From the NCBI GenBank assembly GCA_934597725.1, contig CAKTSK010000040.1, forward strand, positions 1-14,289: a stretch of DNA of 14,289 bases, read 5' to 3'. Of the stretch, positions 1 to 6,295 are shown in pieces (within the stretch, counting starts at the first letter, position 1; the number at the start of each line of letters is the position of its first letter). A program made the translations under genes and the position numbers. The stretch is from an uncultured Eubacteriales bacterium. Lineage in GTDB: Bacteria > Bacillota > Clostridia > Oscillospirales > Oscillospiraceae. The notes below the pieces were generated by a model, which saw nothing but the letters and a program-made list of their open reading frames with translations, ran no database searches and was not told the origin of the DNA.

Positions 1-1
1 G

Positions 2-97
2 GTCAGCACCTTCCGGCTCAAGGACAGCGCCCCCATGGCCGCCGGCGCAGACGTTCCCGCCCCGGCGTCTGTCCACACCGCGCCGAACAAGTATTGA
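2..97 (+). CDS. C-terminal tail of a protein, possibly a methyl-accepting chemotaxis protein (partial)
   Basis: An open frame enters from the left edge and ends at TGA 95-97. Only 31 residues are visible: they begin VSTFRLKD and continue as an Ala/Pro-rich tail ending in NKY. Methyl-accepting chemotaxis proteins often end in a helix with a V-S-x-F-x-L/I motif, so a chemoreceptor is a reasonable guess, but so short a tail cannot prove it. A GC-rich hairpin follows 22 bases after the stop, which supports this being a true gene end. The gene is convergent with the ABC transporter operon on the other strand. Confidence 0.4.
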   Translation, partial: VSTFRLKDSAPMAAGADVPAPASVHTAPNKY

Positions 98-119
98 GCC
101 GCCGCTGTTTTCCGCAAAG

Positions 120-173
120 AACGCCCCCCGCCCGCCAGAGAAGATCCCTGGCAGGCGGGGGGCGTTGGTTTTT
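120..173. terminator. Terminator hairpin between convergent genes
   Basis: Arms 120-138 and 148-166 form a 19-bp stem with one imperfect position (C-A on the + strand, U-G on the minus strand) around a 9-base loop. On the + strand a T-rich stretch follows at 169-173. The minus strand has only a short, interrupted T stretch after the stem. It probably serves the + strand gene ending at 97 and may also block transcripts of the minus-strand transporter operon ending at 185. Confidence 0.7.
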
Positions 174-184
174 GGGAAAGGCTG

Positions 185-949
185 TCAAAGCATACTGTAG
201 CGGTTGAAGACCTGGAGCAGCTCCTCGGCGGTGGTGGCCTGCTTCTCCTCCCCCACCCGGTCCAGCACGATCTGGCCCCGGTGGAGCATCAGCAGCCGGT
301 CGCCGTACTCCAGCGCATAGCGCAGGTTGTGGGTGACCATCATGGCGGTCAGCCCCTTCTCCCGGACCACCTTGCCGGTGAGGGCCATGATGACCTCTGC
401 CGTTTTGGGGTCCAGGGCGGCGGTGTGTTCGTCCAGAATGAGGAACTTCAGGGGCGTCATGGTGGCCATGAGCAGGGCCACCGCCTGCCGCTGGCCGCCG
501 GAGAGGGCGCCCATCTTCACGTCCAGCTTGTCCTCCAGGCCCAGGCCCAGGTTGGCCAGCTCCGCCCGGTAGAAGTCGATGCGCTTCCGGTTCACCCCGA
601 AGCCCAGGCCGAAGCGCTTGCCCTTGTTGTCGGCCAGGGAGAGGTTTTCCAGCATGGTCAGGTTGGGGCAGGTGCCCAGGGAGGGGTTCTGATAGACCCG
701 GCCAATGGCGGCATAGCGCTGGTAATCCTTCTGCTTGCGGATGCTCTTGCCGTCGATGCACACGTCGCCGCCATCCAGGGGGATGGAGCCGCAGAGCAGG
801 TTCAGCAGAGAGGTCTTGCCCGAGCCGTTGCTGCCGACGATGGACACGAACTGTCCGTCGGGCACGGTGAGCTGGAAGCGGTCGAAGAGCGTCGTCTCCG
901 TCACCGTGCCGCTGTTGTATACCTTGGTGATCTCGCGCAGTTCAAGCAT
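185..949 (-). CDS. trpZ: ABC transporter ATP-binding protein, TrpZ-like
   Basis: A 254-residue cytoplasmic ATPase that powers the neighbouring permease. All ABC motifs are present: Walker A GSNGSGKT (39-46), Q-loop Gln87, signature LSGGQ (149-153), Walker B FLILDE (169-174) and switch His207 in MVTHN. It is the last gene of the operon. Its ATG overlaps the permease's 3' end by 8 bases, and a GGGGAGGAG ribosome site lies 7 bases upstream, so translation is probably coupled. The pairing with a COG4120-type permease and an ABC_sub_bind lipoprotein matches the streptococcal TrpXYZ tryptophan importer. The Trp T-box upstream of the operon supports that substrate. The ABC ATPase call is near certain; the tryptophan role is inferred from operon and leader. 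Confidence 0.93.
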   Translation of the reverse strand: MLELREITKVYNSGTVTETTLFDRFQLTVPDGQFVSIVGSNGSGKTSLLNLLCGSIPLDGGDVCIDGKSIRKQKDYQRYAAIGRVYQNPSLGTCPNLTMLENLSLADNKGKRFGLGFGVNRKRIDFYRAELANLGLGLEDKLDVKMGALSGGQRQAVALLMATMTPLKFLILDEHTAALDPKTAEVIMALTGKVVREKGLTAMMVTHNLRYALEYGDRLLMLHRGQIVLDRVGEEKQATTAEELLQVFNRYSML

Positions 950-1880
950 GGATGATCTCCTCCCCTCTGCGGCCCGCGATCACCAGCACCACCAGGAAGA
1001 GCACGGCCGTGATGAACTTGAGCATGTTGGCCGGCAGACCGGCGTTGATGGCGATCTGGATGCAGAATTTATACAGGATGCTGCCCAGCAGCACCGCCGT
1101 GGTCCCCTTGGGGCTGGCCAGGAAGCCCAGCACCTTGTGCTTCCGCATCCCCTGGGCAGCCTTGGAGCGGCTGAAAAAGCCCAGCAGAGAGATGCCGATG
1201 ATGACCGTAGCCAGGCCAAAGACCACCTGGCCGATGCCCATGACGGCCGAATAGCTGCGCTGCTCCTGGCACAGCACGCCGCCGCACAGGGCCACCAGTG
1301 CGTTGGCCAGCACCACGCCCAGCACCTTCATGTTCCCTTTGTTCTGGGCCAGGGTGGTCACCAGGGTGCCGTTGTCCCCCACCGCCCGCAGGAGCAGGCC
1401 GGATTTGGTGCGGAAATACAGGTCCAGCAGCAGCTTGATGACCACCGCCAGCACCAGCGAGACCACCAGCTTTCTCCCCGACAGGGTCATCCCCCCCAGC
1501 AGGGCCATCACCGGGGCGGAGGTGAAGATGGTGTCCACCGCCCGCTCTATCGTCACGTTGGACCCGGCCAGCAGCAGGTTCACCGAGGACAGGGCCGTCA
1601 TGGTGATGATGCCCGCCAGCAGGTCCCGCACCCCCAGGCGCACATGGATCAGGCCCGTACACAGCCCGGCCACCGCCCCGGCGCCGGCGGCGCACAGGAG
1701 GCTCACCCAGGGGTCCACCCCGCCCAGCAGGAGGATGGCCGTCACCGCCGCGCCCAGGGGGAAGCTGCCGTCCACCGTCAGGTCGGGGAAGTCCAGCACG
1801 GAATAGGTGATATACACCCCGTAAGACAGCAGGGCATAGATGAGGCCCTGGGTCAATGTGGATACGATCAAGTCTGCCAT
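942..1880 (-). CDS. trpY: ABC transporter permease, TrpY-like
   Basis: A 312-residue integral membrane protein with about nine or ten hydrophobic segments. It resembles permeases of the branched-chain amino acid/sugar type (BPD_transp_2, COG4120) that pair with ABC_sub_bind lipoproteins. The N-terminal part has the stretch SVLDFPDLTVDGSFPLGAA, characteristic of this subfamily. A motif AVGDNGTLVTTLAQN near residues 166-180 lies where the cytoplasmic coupling loop is expected. The ATG at 1880 has an AAGGAG ribosome site 6-8 bases upstream. The gap to the upstream binding-protein gene is 27 bases, and the 3' end overlaps the ATPase gene. It likely forms the membrane channel for tryptophan import, by analogy with TrpXYZ. 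Confidence 0.9.
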   Translation of the reverse strand: MADLIVSTLTQGLIYALLSYGVYITYSVLDFPDLTVDGSFPLGAAVTAILLLGGVDPWVSLLCAAGAGAVAGLCTGLIHVRLGVRDLLAGIITMTALSSVNLLLAGSNVTIERAVDTIFTSAPVMALLGGMTLSGRKLVVSLVLAVVIKLLLDLYFRTKSGLLLRAVGDNGTLVTTLAQNKGNMKVLGVVLANALVALCGGVLCQEQRSYSAVMGIGQVVFGLATVIIGISLLGFFSRSKAAQGMRKHKVLGFLASPKGTTAVLLGSILYKFCIQIAINAGLPANMLKFITAVLFLVVLVIAGRRGEEIIHA

Positions 1881-1907
1881 GGTACTCTCCTTCTTCTCTT
1901 GCAGGGC

Positions 1908-2912
1908 TCAGGCGTCCTCGCCCACCTCCTGGGCGGTCTGGCTCACTTCGTCGGGCAGGGTGAGCTTCACCTGGGCCAGGGCCTTGCTGTTGACGTACAG
2001 GGAATAGTTCTCGATGACCTCATAGGGCAGGTCCTCGCAGGTGGCCTCGCCGGTCAGGATCTTGGCGGCCATCTCCCCGGTCTGGATGCCCAGCTGGACA
2101 TAGTCCAGGCCGGCCCCGGCCACGCAGCCCAGCTTCATCTGCTCGATCTCCGAGCCATAGACGGGGATGCCTGCCTCGTTGGTCTTTTCCAGGATGGAGC
2201 CCAGCACACCCACCACGTTGTTGTCGGTCAGGTTGGAGAAGCAGTCCACGCCCTTGGCAATGAGGGTGTCCACAGCCTGGGTGACCTCCGACTGGGCGGT
2301 CACGCCCACGCTCTCAATGGTAAAGCCATACTCGGCCGCCTTCTCCTCATACACGCCCACGGAGTAGACGGAGTTGGCCTCGCTGGTGGTGTACACGATG
2401 CCGATGGTCTTGGCCTCGGGCTGGATGGCGCGGATCAGCTCCAGCTGGCCCTCCACCGGCAGCACGTCAGAGGTGCCGGTGATGTTGCCGGAATCCAGCT
2501 TGGCCCCCACCGGGTCGGTGATGGCCGTAAAGACCACGGGGATGTCCTTGTCCTCGGCGGCGGCATAGCAGGCCGTGGCGGAGGGCGTGGCGATGCCCAC
2601 CATCAGGGCGGCATCCTCTGCCGAGAAGGCCTGGCCGATCTGGATGGCCATGTTTTCGTCAAAATTGGCGTTCTGGTAGTCCACGGTGTAGTCGGCGCCC
2701 TCCTCCAGGCCGGCCTTTTTCAGGCCCTGGAGGAAGCCTTCCCGGCAGTTGTCCAGGGAGGCGTGCTGGCCGTACTGGCTGATGCCGATGACGGGGACCT
2801 CCCTCTTGTCTGCCGTGCCGCCGCTCTGGCCGTCCGTGCCGCCGCAGGCGGCCAGGCCCAGGATCATGGGCAGAGACAGGGCTCCGCAAAGGAATTGTTT
2901 CAGGTGTTTCAT
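1908..2912 (-). CDS. trpX: ABC transporter substrate-binding lipoprotein, TrpX-like
   Basis: A 334-residue extracellular solute receptor. The N-terminus has a lipoprotein signal: basic start MKHLKQ, hydrophobic core, and lipobox LAAC with lipidated Cys23, followed by a Gly/Ser/Thr-rich linker. The mature part has the VIGISQYGQHASLDN... opening and the two-lobe periplasmic-binding fold of the ABC_sub_bind family (PF04392), which contains streptococcal TrpX. The start at 2912 was chosen because AGGAGA lies 8 bases upstream (2921-2926) and the signal peptide begins there. The frame stays open further upstream, but that extension would read into the T-box terminator. It is the first gene of the operon and directly follows a Trp T-box leader, which supports tryptophan as ligand; a related aromatic compound is the alternative. 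Confidence 0.92.
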   Translation of the reverse strand: MKHLKQFLCGALSLPMILGLAACGGTDGQSGGTADKREVPVIGISQYGQHASLDNCREGFLQGLKKAGLEEGADYTVDYQNANFDENMAIQIGQAFSAEDAALMVGIATPSATACYAAAEDKDIPVVFTAITDPVGAKLDSGNITGTSDVLPVEGQLELIRAIQPEAKTIGIVYTTSEANSVYSVGVYEEKAAEYGFTIESVGVTAQSEVTQAVDTLIAKGVDCFSNLTDNNVVGVLGSILEKTNEAGIPVYGSEIEQMKLGCVAGAGLDYVQLGIQTGEMAAKILTGEATCEDLPYEVIENYSLYVNSKALAQVKLTLPDEVSQTAQEVGEDA

Positions 2913-2976
2913 GGGAACGATCTCCTTTTTCTTGATGTGCGATGGTGGGAGGCTCTCTGCGGCAAACCATGGCAAC

Positions 2977-3020
2977 AAAAAAAGCCCTGCTCCACTCGTT
3001 GTGTTTCAACGAAATGGGAC
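2977..3020 (-). terminator. T-box-controlled intrinsic terminator
   Basis: On the minus strand TCGTTG (3012-3007) pairs with CAACGA (3001-2996) around loop AAACA. Outer pairing of CCC with GGG extends the stem imperfectly. Seven T residues follow (2983-2977). It lies between the T-box core and the lipoprotein gene, the expected place for the regulated terminator. Confidence 0.85.
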
Positions 3021-3280
3021 AAGACTGACTTCCTGCGGTACCACCCAAATTGACGCGCTGCGCCCGCTCCTTTCACATACCATCATATGTGCCGCCCGGA
3101 TAACGGGTGCGGTCCCCGTCGGCCACTACTGATCGCTCCCTGCCGGGGAGGGACGTTCGTTCCGCCCTCGTAAGTCCATTCCCTGTCCGCCGTCCTGCTG
3201 CGATCACACCGTCCGCAGCTCTCTGAGAGGCTGAGCGAAGAGGTACTACTCTTACTCACTGGTTTCTGCTTTTGAAAGTA
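2977..3280 (-). promoter_or_regulatory. T-box leader (tRNA-sensing riboswitch), predicted tryptophan specifier UGG
   Basis: The untranslated leader of the transporter operon carries all main T-box parts. Stem I base: GTAAG pairs with CTTAC, with an AGTA stretch on the 5' side of the specifier loop. Stem I tip: GCTGCG/CGCAGC closes a loop containing GGTGTGA, which fits the conserved GNUGNNA. On the 3' side GAA is followed by TGG (3178-3176) and then A, the usual specifier layout, so the codon reads Trp. The T-box core GGGTGGTACCGC runs 3046-3035, with TGGT (3043-3040) able to pair with the tRNA acceptor end. A terminator hairpin follows. Uncharged tRNA-Trp would favour the antiterminator and switch on the importer. 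Confidence 0.93.
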
Positions 3281-3285
3281 TCTGT

Positions 3286-3314
3286 ATCATAGCACGTCCT
3301 CTCCCCGCCGTCAA
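3286..3314 (-). promoter_or_regulatory. Promoter of the trpXYZ-like operon
   Basis: On the minus strand TTGACG (3314-3309) and TATGAT (3291-3286) are separated by 17 bases, a near-consensus vegetative promoter. The predicted start near 3279 places the whole T-box leader in the transcript. Confidence 0.85.
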
Positions 3315-3337
3315 GCCGCACTTTTTCACAAAAACCC

Positions 3338-3367
3338 TTGCGCTGCGCCCGAGACCCGTGCTACCAT
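3338..3367 (+). promoter_or_regulatory. Possible promoter of yjdF
   Basis: TTGCGC (3338-3343) and TACCAT (3362-3367) are 18 bases apart. Both match the consensus only moderately. The spacing and the position right before the structured leader make it the best candidate. It lies back-to-back with the transporter promoter. Confidence 0.35.
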
Positions 3368-3371
3368 GAAC

Positions 3372-3488
3372 GGGCAGAGAGAAAAACACGTCCCGGTTGG
3401 TAGTCCGGGAGCAGCCCCTGCTGTCAGTAACCTGCCTCCTTGGTTGTCTCCTCCCTGCGGCATCCACGCAGAAAAAGGAGGAACCCCC
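3372..3488 (+). promoter_or_regulatory. Structured yjdF leader, probable yjdF riboswitch
   Basis: The roughly 115-base leader holds three clear hairpins: CCCGG/CCGGG, AGCAG/CTGCT and CTGCG/CGCAG (3456-3470). Two CCTCC segments (3435-3439 and 3450-3454) can pair with the GGAGG of the ribosome site (3477-3481). In many Firmicutes yjdF genes carry the yjdF-motif RNA, a translation-controlling riboswitch that binds azaaromatic compounds. The assignment rests on gene identity, position and the masked ribosome site. I could not align it to the family model. Confidence 0.6.
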
Positions 3489-3908
3489 ATGGATCTGTTT
3501 TCCGCCAGCCTGACCGTCACCTTTGAGGACCCGTTCTGGATCGGCCTCTACGAGCGGCAGGAGGCAGGCCGCTACTCGGTCTGCAAGATCACCTTTGGCG
3601 CCGAGCCCAAGGCGCCGGAGCTTTACGCCTTTCTCCAGCAGCACTGGAACACCCTCTCGTTCAGCCCGCCCCTGCCTCTGGGGTCTGTCCACCGGCCCCA
3701 CCGCAATCCCAAGCGGCAGCAGCGAGAGATCCGAAAAGCGCTGCGGCGGCCCGCGGTCAGCACAAAAGCGCAGCTGGCCCTCTCCCGCCAGCGGGAAGCC
3801 CGCGCCCAGGAGCGGTCTCAGCGCGCCCGGCAGCGCAAGCAGGCGCAGGAGCAGCGCCAGACCGCCCTGCGCCAGGAAAAGCGCAGAGCAAAGCACCGGG
3901 GGCGCTGA
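3489..3908 (+). CDS. yjdF: YjdF family protein (DUF2992)
   Basis: A 139-residue cytoplasmic protein. The first 60 residues match the YjdF/DUF2992 pattern: LTVTFEDPFWIGLYERQEAG, then KITFGAEPKAPELYAFL, then LSFSPP. The pattern N-P-K-R near residue 74 starts a long basic tail very rich in Arg, Gln, Lys and Ala that probably forms a charged helix. The molecular function of YjdF is unknown; the family is linked to a riboswitch for azaaromatics, which suggests a role in handling toxic aromatic metabolites. The start ATG at 3489 has AGGAGG (3476-3481) 7 bases upstream. The frame stays open to 3366, but that part is the RNA leader. It is a single-gene unit. Confidence 0.88.
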   Translation: MDLFSASLTVTFEDPFWIGLYERQEAGRYSVCKITFGAEPKAPELYAFLQQHWNTLSFSPPLPLGSVHRPHRNPKRQQREIRKALRRPAVSTKAQLALSRQREARAQERSQRARQRKQAQEQRQTALRQEKRRAKHRGR

Positions 3909-3911
3909 CCA

Positions 3912-3949
3912 CCAGACCGGCGGCAGGCAGGGGACTGCCGCCGGTCTGG
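3912..3949 (+). terminator. Long perfect hairpin directly after yjdF
   Basis: Arms 3912-3926 and 3935-3949 form a perfect 15-bp GC-rich stem with an 8-base loop, starting 3 bases after the yjdF stop. No T run follows on either strand. It may end or protect the yjdF transcript, but it is not a classic intrinsic terminator. Confidence 0.45.
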
Positions 3950-4029
3950 ACGCAAAGAACCCGCCATAGAACAAAGGGGGTGTTCCAGGCGGGGCCTTCG
4001 CTAGTATATTTTGAGAATGGAGAGAGTGT

Positions 4030-4051
4030 CAAAAGAAGGGGGCGTTCGCCC
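4030..4051 (-). terminator. Weak terminator after the small membrane protein gene
   Basis: On the minus strand GGGC-GAAC-GCCC (4051-4040) is followed by a T-rich stretch (CCTTCTTTTG). The stem is short but GC-only. It begins 8 bases after the stop of the 62-residue gene. Confidence 0.4.
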
Positions 4052-4058
4052 ACAGAAG

Positions 4059-4247
4059 TCAGTGGCGGTGGGGATTCATGTTCAGGTAATCGGACCACTC
4101 CTTGGCCACCGCAATACAGCCCACGCCAGCGGGCAGGATCAGCAGCAGACCAGGGGCATGGGGAAGGTAACTCAGGGCGACCACATAAGCGGTCAGCATA
4201 GCCAGCCAAAGCAGCATGGTGAGCAAATGAGATAATCTGGTTTTCAT
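4059..4247 (-). CDS. Small two-helix membrane protein, 62 residues, unknown function
   Basis: A real small gene: ATG at 4247 with AGGAGA (4254-4259) 6 bases upstream, and a near-consensus promoter 100 bases before the start. The protein has a basic N-terminus (MKTRLSH), a hydrophobic segment at about residues 8-27, a short polar turn YLPHAP, a second hydrophobic segment at about 33-48, and a charged, His-rich C-terminus (KEWSDYLNMNPHRH). This predicts a two-pass membrane protein with both ends on the cytoplasmic side. I do not recognise a family. It is divergent from the LysR regulator gene, so it is a candidate target of that regulator. Confidence 0.75.
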   Translation of the reverse strand: MKTRLSHLLTMLLWLAMLTAYVVALSYLPHAPGLLLILPAGVGCIAVAKEWSDYLNMNPHRH

Positions 4248-4347
4248 GGCGCTTCTCCTTTCTTCCAACAGCCGCCCGCGGGAAGCGGGGGGTGGATTCC
4301 TGTGAACCAGAAGTTTCCCGGGTTGCTTGCTTTCTTTTTCTATTTCT

Positions 4348-4376
4348 ATTATACTATAACGATCCCTCATTGTAAA
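4348..4376 (-). promoter_or_regulatory. Promoter of the 62-residue membrane protein gene
   Basis: On the minus strand TTTACA (4376-4371) and TATAAT (4353-4348) are 17 bases apart: five of six and six of six consensus bases. It lies in the region shared with the divergent LysR gene, where such regulators usually bind. Confidence 0.85.
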
Positions 4377-4466
4377 ACGAGAAAACCACATCTTTTTCAT
4401 CAGTTTTTCTGGGGGAAAGAGACTCTGAGAACACCCATCAGATCTTTTGATGGAAAGGAGGCCCTC

Positions 4467-5342
4467 ATGGACCGAAACAAATGCGTCGCCCTGCTCACCG
4501 CCATCGACCTGGGCAACCTGACCCGGGCGGCGGAACAGCTGGGCTATACCCAGTCGGGCCTCAGCTACGTCATCAAGACCCTGGAGACAGAACTGGGCTT
4601 TCCCCTGCTGCTGCGCTCCCGCATGGGGGTGCGCCCCACGGAAAACTGCCAGCGCATCCTGCCCCTGCTGCGGGAGCTGGAGCGGAACAACCGCAAGCTG
4701 GAGGAGGAGGCCGCCGACATCCGGGGGCTGGCGGTGGGGACGGTATCTCTGGCCACGTTTCCCTCCATCTCCCGGTTCTGGCTGCCTCAGATCCTGCGGG
4801 ACTTCGCCCAGCAGTACCCGGGCATCACCGTTTCCATCCGGGAGGGGAACCAGGAGGAGCAGGCCGAATGGCTGTGGGAAGGCTCGGTAGACCTGGTCTT
4901 TTGCAGCTATCACGAGGATCTGCAAACCCACTGGATCCCCTTCACCGAGGATGAGATCTGGGCCGCTGTGCCGGAGGGGCATCCTCTGGCCGCCCTGCCG
5001 GAGATCTCCCTGGCCCAGCTGGCCAGCGAGCCGTTCATTCTGGACCACGACATCTCCCGGGTCCTGCGGGAGGCAGGGGCGCATCCCAATGTCCGCTGGA
5101 CCTCCAACGATCAGCTGGCCATCCTCTCCATGGTCCGGTTGGAGCTGGGCGTGACGGTGATCCCGGCCCTCTACCTCAACGACGCCCATCCCGGCGTTGT
5201 CTTTCGTCCGCTGGCCCCCCGTGCCCACCGGCAGCTGGGGGCTTCCGTCCCCGATCCCGCCGCCCTCTCTCCGGCGGCCCGGCGCTTTCTTCTCAGCGCC
5301 CAAAAGACCATGGGGATCGCGCCTGCCGCAGAGCAGCCCTGA
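4467..5342 (+). CDS. LysR family transcriptional regulator
   Basis: A 291-residue DNA-binding regulator. The N-terminus has the LysR winged helix-turn-helix: NLTRAAEQLGYTQSGLSYVIKTLE at about residues 17-40, followed by LGFPLLLRSRMGVRPT. A linker helix rich in Glu leads to the co-inducer-binding domain, which begins at about residue 90 (GTVSLATFPSISRFWLP) and runs to the end. The start at 4467 is fixed by AGGAGG 5 bases upstream (4456-4461) and by the family's normal N-terminus; the longer open frame from 4302 overlaps the divergent promoter. A small hairpin, CCATCA/TGATGG (4435-4453), sits just before the ribosome site. The effector is unknown; likely targets are the divergent membrane protein gene and itself. 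Confidence 0.93.
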   Translation: MDRNKCVALLTAIDLGNLTRAAEQLGYTQSGLSYVIKTLETELGFPLLLRSRMGVRPTENCQRILPLLRELERNNRKLEEEAADIRGLAVGTVSLATFPSISRFWLPQILRDFAQQYPGITVSIREGNQEEQAEWLWEGSVDLVFCSYHEDLQTHWIPFTEDEIWAAVPEGHPLAALPEISLAQLASEPFILDHDISRVLREAGAHPNVRWTSNDQLAILSMVRLELGVTVIPALYLNDAHPGVVFRPLAPRAHRQLGASVPDPAALSPAARRFLLSAQKTMGIAPAAEQP

Positions 5343-5386
5343 GTGCGCCGGAAACCGTACAGGGCAATCGCTTTTTTGTCATGGGA

Positions 5387-5430
5387 AGAGCCGACCGGGT
5401 GCCGTTTGGTACTCGGTCGGCTCTTTTCTC
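5387..5430 (+). terminator. Terminator of the LysR gene
   Basis: AGAGCCGACC (5387-5396) pairs with GGTCGGCTCT (5415-5424), extended inward by weaker pairs, and is followed by TTTT (5424-5427). It starts 44 bases after the lysR stop. On the minus strand the same stem could end a transcript coming from the promoter at 5545-5572. Confidence 0.8.
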
Positions 5431-5538
5431 CTCTCCATAAAAGCGTGTTGACCGCTTGGCTGGCTCCCAAACGGGCAACATAACTAATTCTGTTTGATTC
5501 GCTATAAGGGCCAACCGCTTGCGGCAGCGCCCTTTCTG
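5387..5538 (-). ncRNA. Candidate small RNA (unknown family)
   Basis: A near-consensus minus-strand promoter at 5545-5572 predicts a start near 5537. No convincing gene follows: the only open frame has no ribosome site and runs into lysR. The sequence forms an AAGGGC/GCCCTT stem enclosing CCGC/GCGG near its start, a CCC-GTTT-GGG hairpin, and ends at the strong stem 5387-5424. A short structured RNA of about 150 bases is possible. I do not recognise it as 6S, SRP, tmRNA or a known riboswitch. Confidence 0.35.
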
Positions 5539-5544
5539 TGTTTC

Positions 5545-5572
5545 ATTGTACTATCCCGCCCTGGTTTGTCAA
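5545..5572 (-). promoter_or_regulatory. Orphan promoter in the lysR-tRNA intergenic region
   Basis: On the minus strand TTGACA (5572-5567) and TACAAT (5550-5545) are 16 bases apart: six of six and five of six consensus bases. No protein gene follows within a normal distance. Confidence 0.6.
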
Positions 5573-5771
5573 GGAGAGGCCGGGCGTTTTCTGTCTGCCA
5601 GTGCATCCTTCCACCTCTGAATCAATACACACCATCCCCCGGCCCGTCTCCCCCCTCTGAGGCGGGCCATTTTGACAGAAATTTGACAGGCTTTTTTCTG
5701 TCAAACCATGCTATTTCATGCTGTTTTACGCCTTTCCACTTCCCCGAAAACCACGCCTTTCCGGCAACAAA
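5573..5771. other. Gene-free stretch with hairpins and TTTGACAG repeats
   Basis: No credible gene is seen here. GGCCCGTCTC (5641-5650) pairs with GAGGCGGGCC (5659-5668), one pair being U-G, and is followed by ATTTT, so it could terminate + strand transcripts. TTTGACAG occurs at 5671-5678 and 5682-5689, and in inverted form (CTGTCAAA) at 5698-5705. The last two copies form an 8-bp inverted repeat around an 8-base spacer. The function is unknown. Confidence 0.6.
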
Positions 5772-5812
5772 AAATCCTGAAAACCCTTGGCGCTCAAGGG
5801 TTTTCAGGATTT
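5769..5812 (-). terminator. Terminator of the tRNA operon
   Basis: Arms 5772-5789 and 5795-5812 form a perfect 18-bp stem with a 5-base loop. On the minus strand it is followed by a run of T residues (six at 5774-5769, partly inside the stem). It lies 8 bases after the end of the last tRNA gene. Confidence 0.9.
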
Positions 5813-5819
5813 CGTTTTC

Positions 5820-5895
5820 TGGTGACCCGTCGGGGATTCGAACCCCGGACACCCTGCTTAAAAGGCAGGTGCTCTGCCAACTGAGCTAACGGGTC
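5820..5895 (-). tRNA. tRNA-Lys (anticodon TTT)
   Basis: A 76-base gene with a full cloverleaf: acceptor GACCCGT/ACGGGTC, D-arm TAGCTCAGTTGG, anticodon loop CTTTTAA, T-loop TTCGAAT, discriminator A and encoded CCA. It is the last gene of the five-tRNA operon and lies 5 bases after tRNA-Gln. Confidence 0.97.
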
Positions 5896-5900
5896 AGGTT

Positions 5901-5975
5901 TGGCTGGGGTGGCCGGACTCGAACCAGCGACTGCGGGAGTCAAAGTCCCGTGCCTTACCACTTGGCGACACCCCA
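5901..5975 (-). tRNA. tRNA-Gln (anticodon TTG)
   Basis: A 75-base gene: acceptor TGGGGTG/CACCCCA, anticodon loop CTTTGAC between GGGA-type stem strands, T-loop TTCGAGT, discriminator G and encoded CCA. The U1-A72 first pair and G73 fit glutamine tRNAs. Confidence 0.96.
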
Positions 5976-6000
5976 TCATCGAAACGCGATCTCTATGAGA

Positions 6001-6030
6001 AGAGAGCCGGAACCGCTGCTCCGGCTCTCT
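6001..6030. other. Spacer hairpin between tRNA-His and tRNA-Gln
   Basis: AGAGAGCCGGA (6001-6011) and TCCGGCTCTCT (6020-6030) form a perfect 11-bp stem with an 8-base loop. There is no long T run on the minus strand, so it is more likely a processing element than a full terminator. Confidence 0.55.
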
Positions 6031-6041
6031 CCCGAGATGTC

Positions 6042-6119
6042 TGGGGTGGGTAAAGGGACTCGAACCCTCGACACCCGGAACCACAATCCGGTGCTCTAAC
6101 CAACTGAGCTATACCCACC
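6042..6119 (-). tRNA. tRNA-His (anticodon GTG)
   Basis: Acceptor GTGGGTA/TACCCAC with the extra 5' G (G-1, base 6119) facing C73, the identity mark of histidine tRNAs. Anticodon loop TTGTGGT, T-loop TTCGAGT, encoded CCA. Confidence 0.97.
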
Positions 6120-6143
6120 AAATTTTTGTCCTGCAAGGGACAA

Positions 6144-6220
<77 letters not shown>

Positions 6221-6295
6221 ATATCGCAAACCGTCGCGCAAGGCAGAACGGCCGGTCGTGTCCTCCGGTCCTACGGCTACGGCCCCCTGCCGCTG

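Noticed and set aside
735..3053. A 772-residue open frame on the + strand
   Set aside because: It lies opposite the three transporter genes; the His/Gln/Gly-rich product is the usual shadow of GC-rich coding sequence on the other strand.
4248..5303. The long minus-strand frame that continues upstream of the 62-residue gene
   Set aside because: The upstream part is antisense to lysR and crosses the promoter; only the part from ATG 4247, which has its own ribosome site, is credible.
5293..5514. A 73-residue minus-strand frame downstream of the orphan promoter
   Set aside because: It has no ribosome site before its possible starts and overlaps the 3' end of lysR; a non-coding RNA explains the promoter better.
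5494..5889. A 131-residue open frame on the + strand
   Set aside because: It runs through the tRNA terminator and into tRNA-Lys antisense, has no ribosome site and no protein-like composition.
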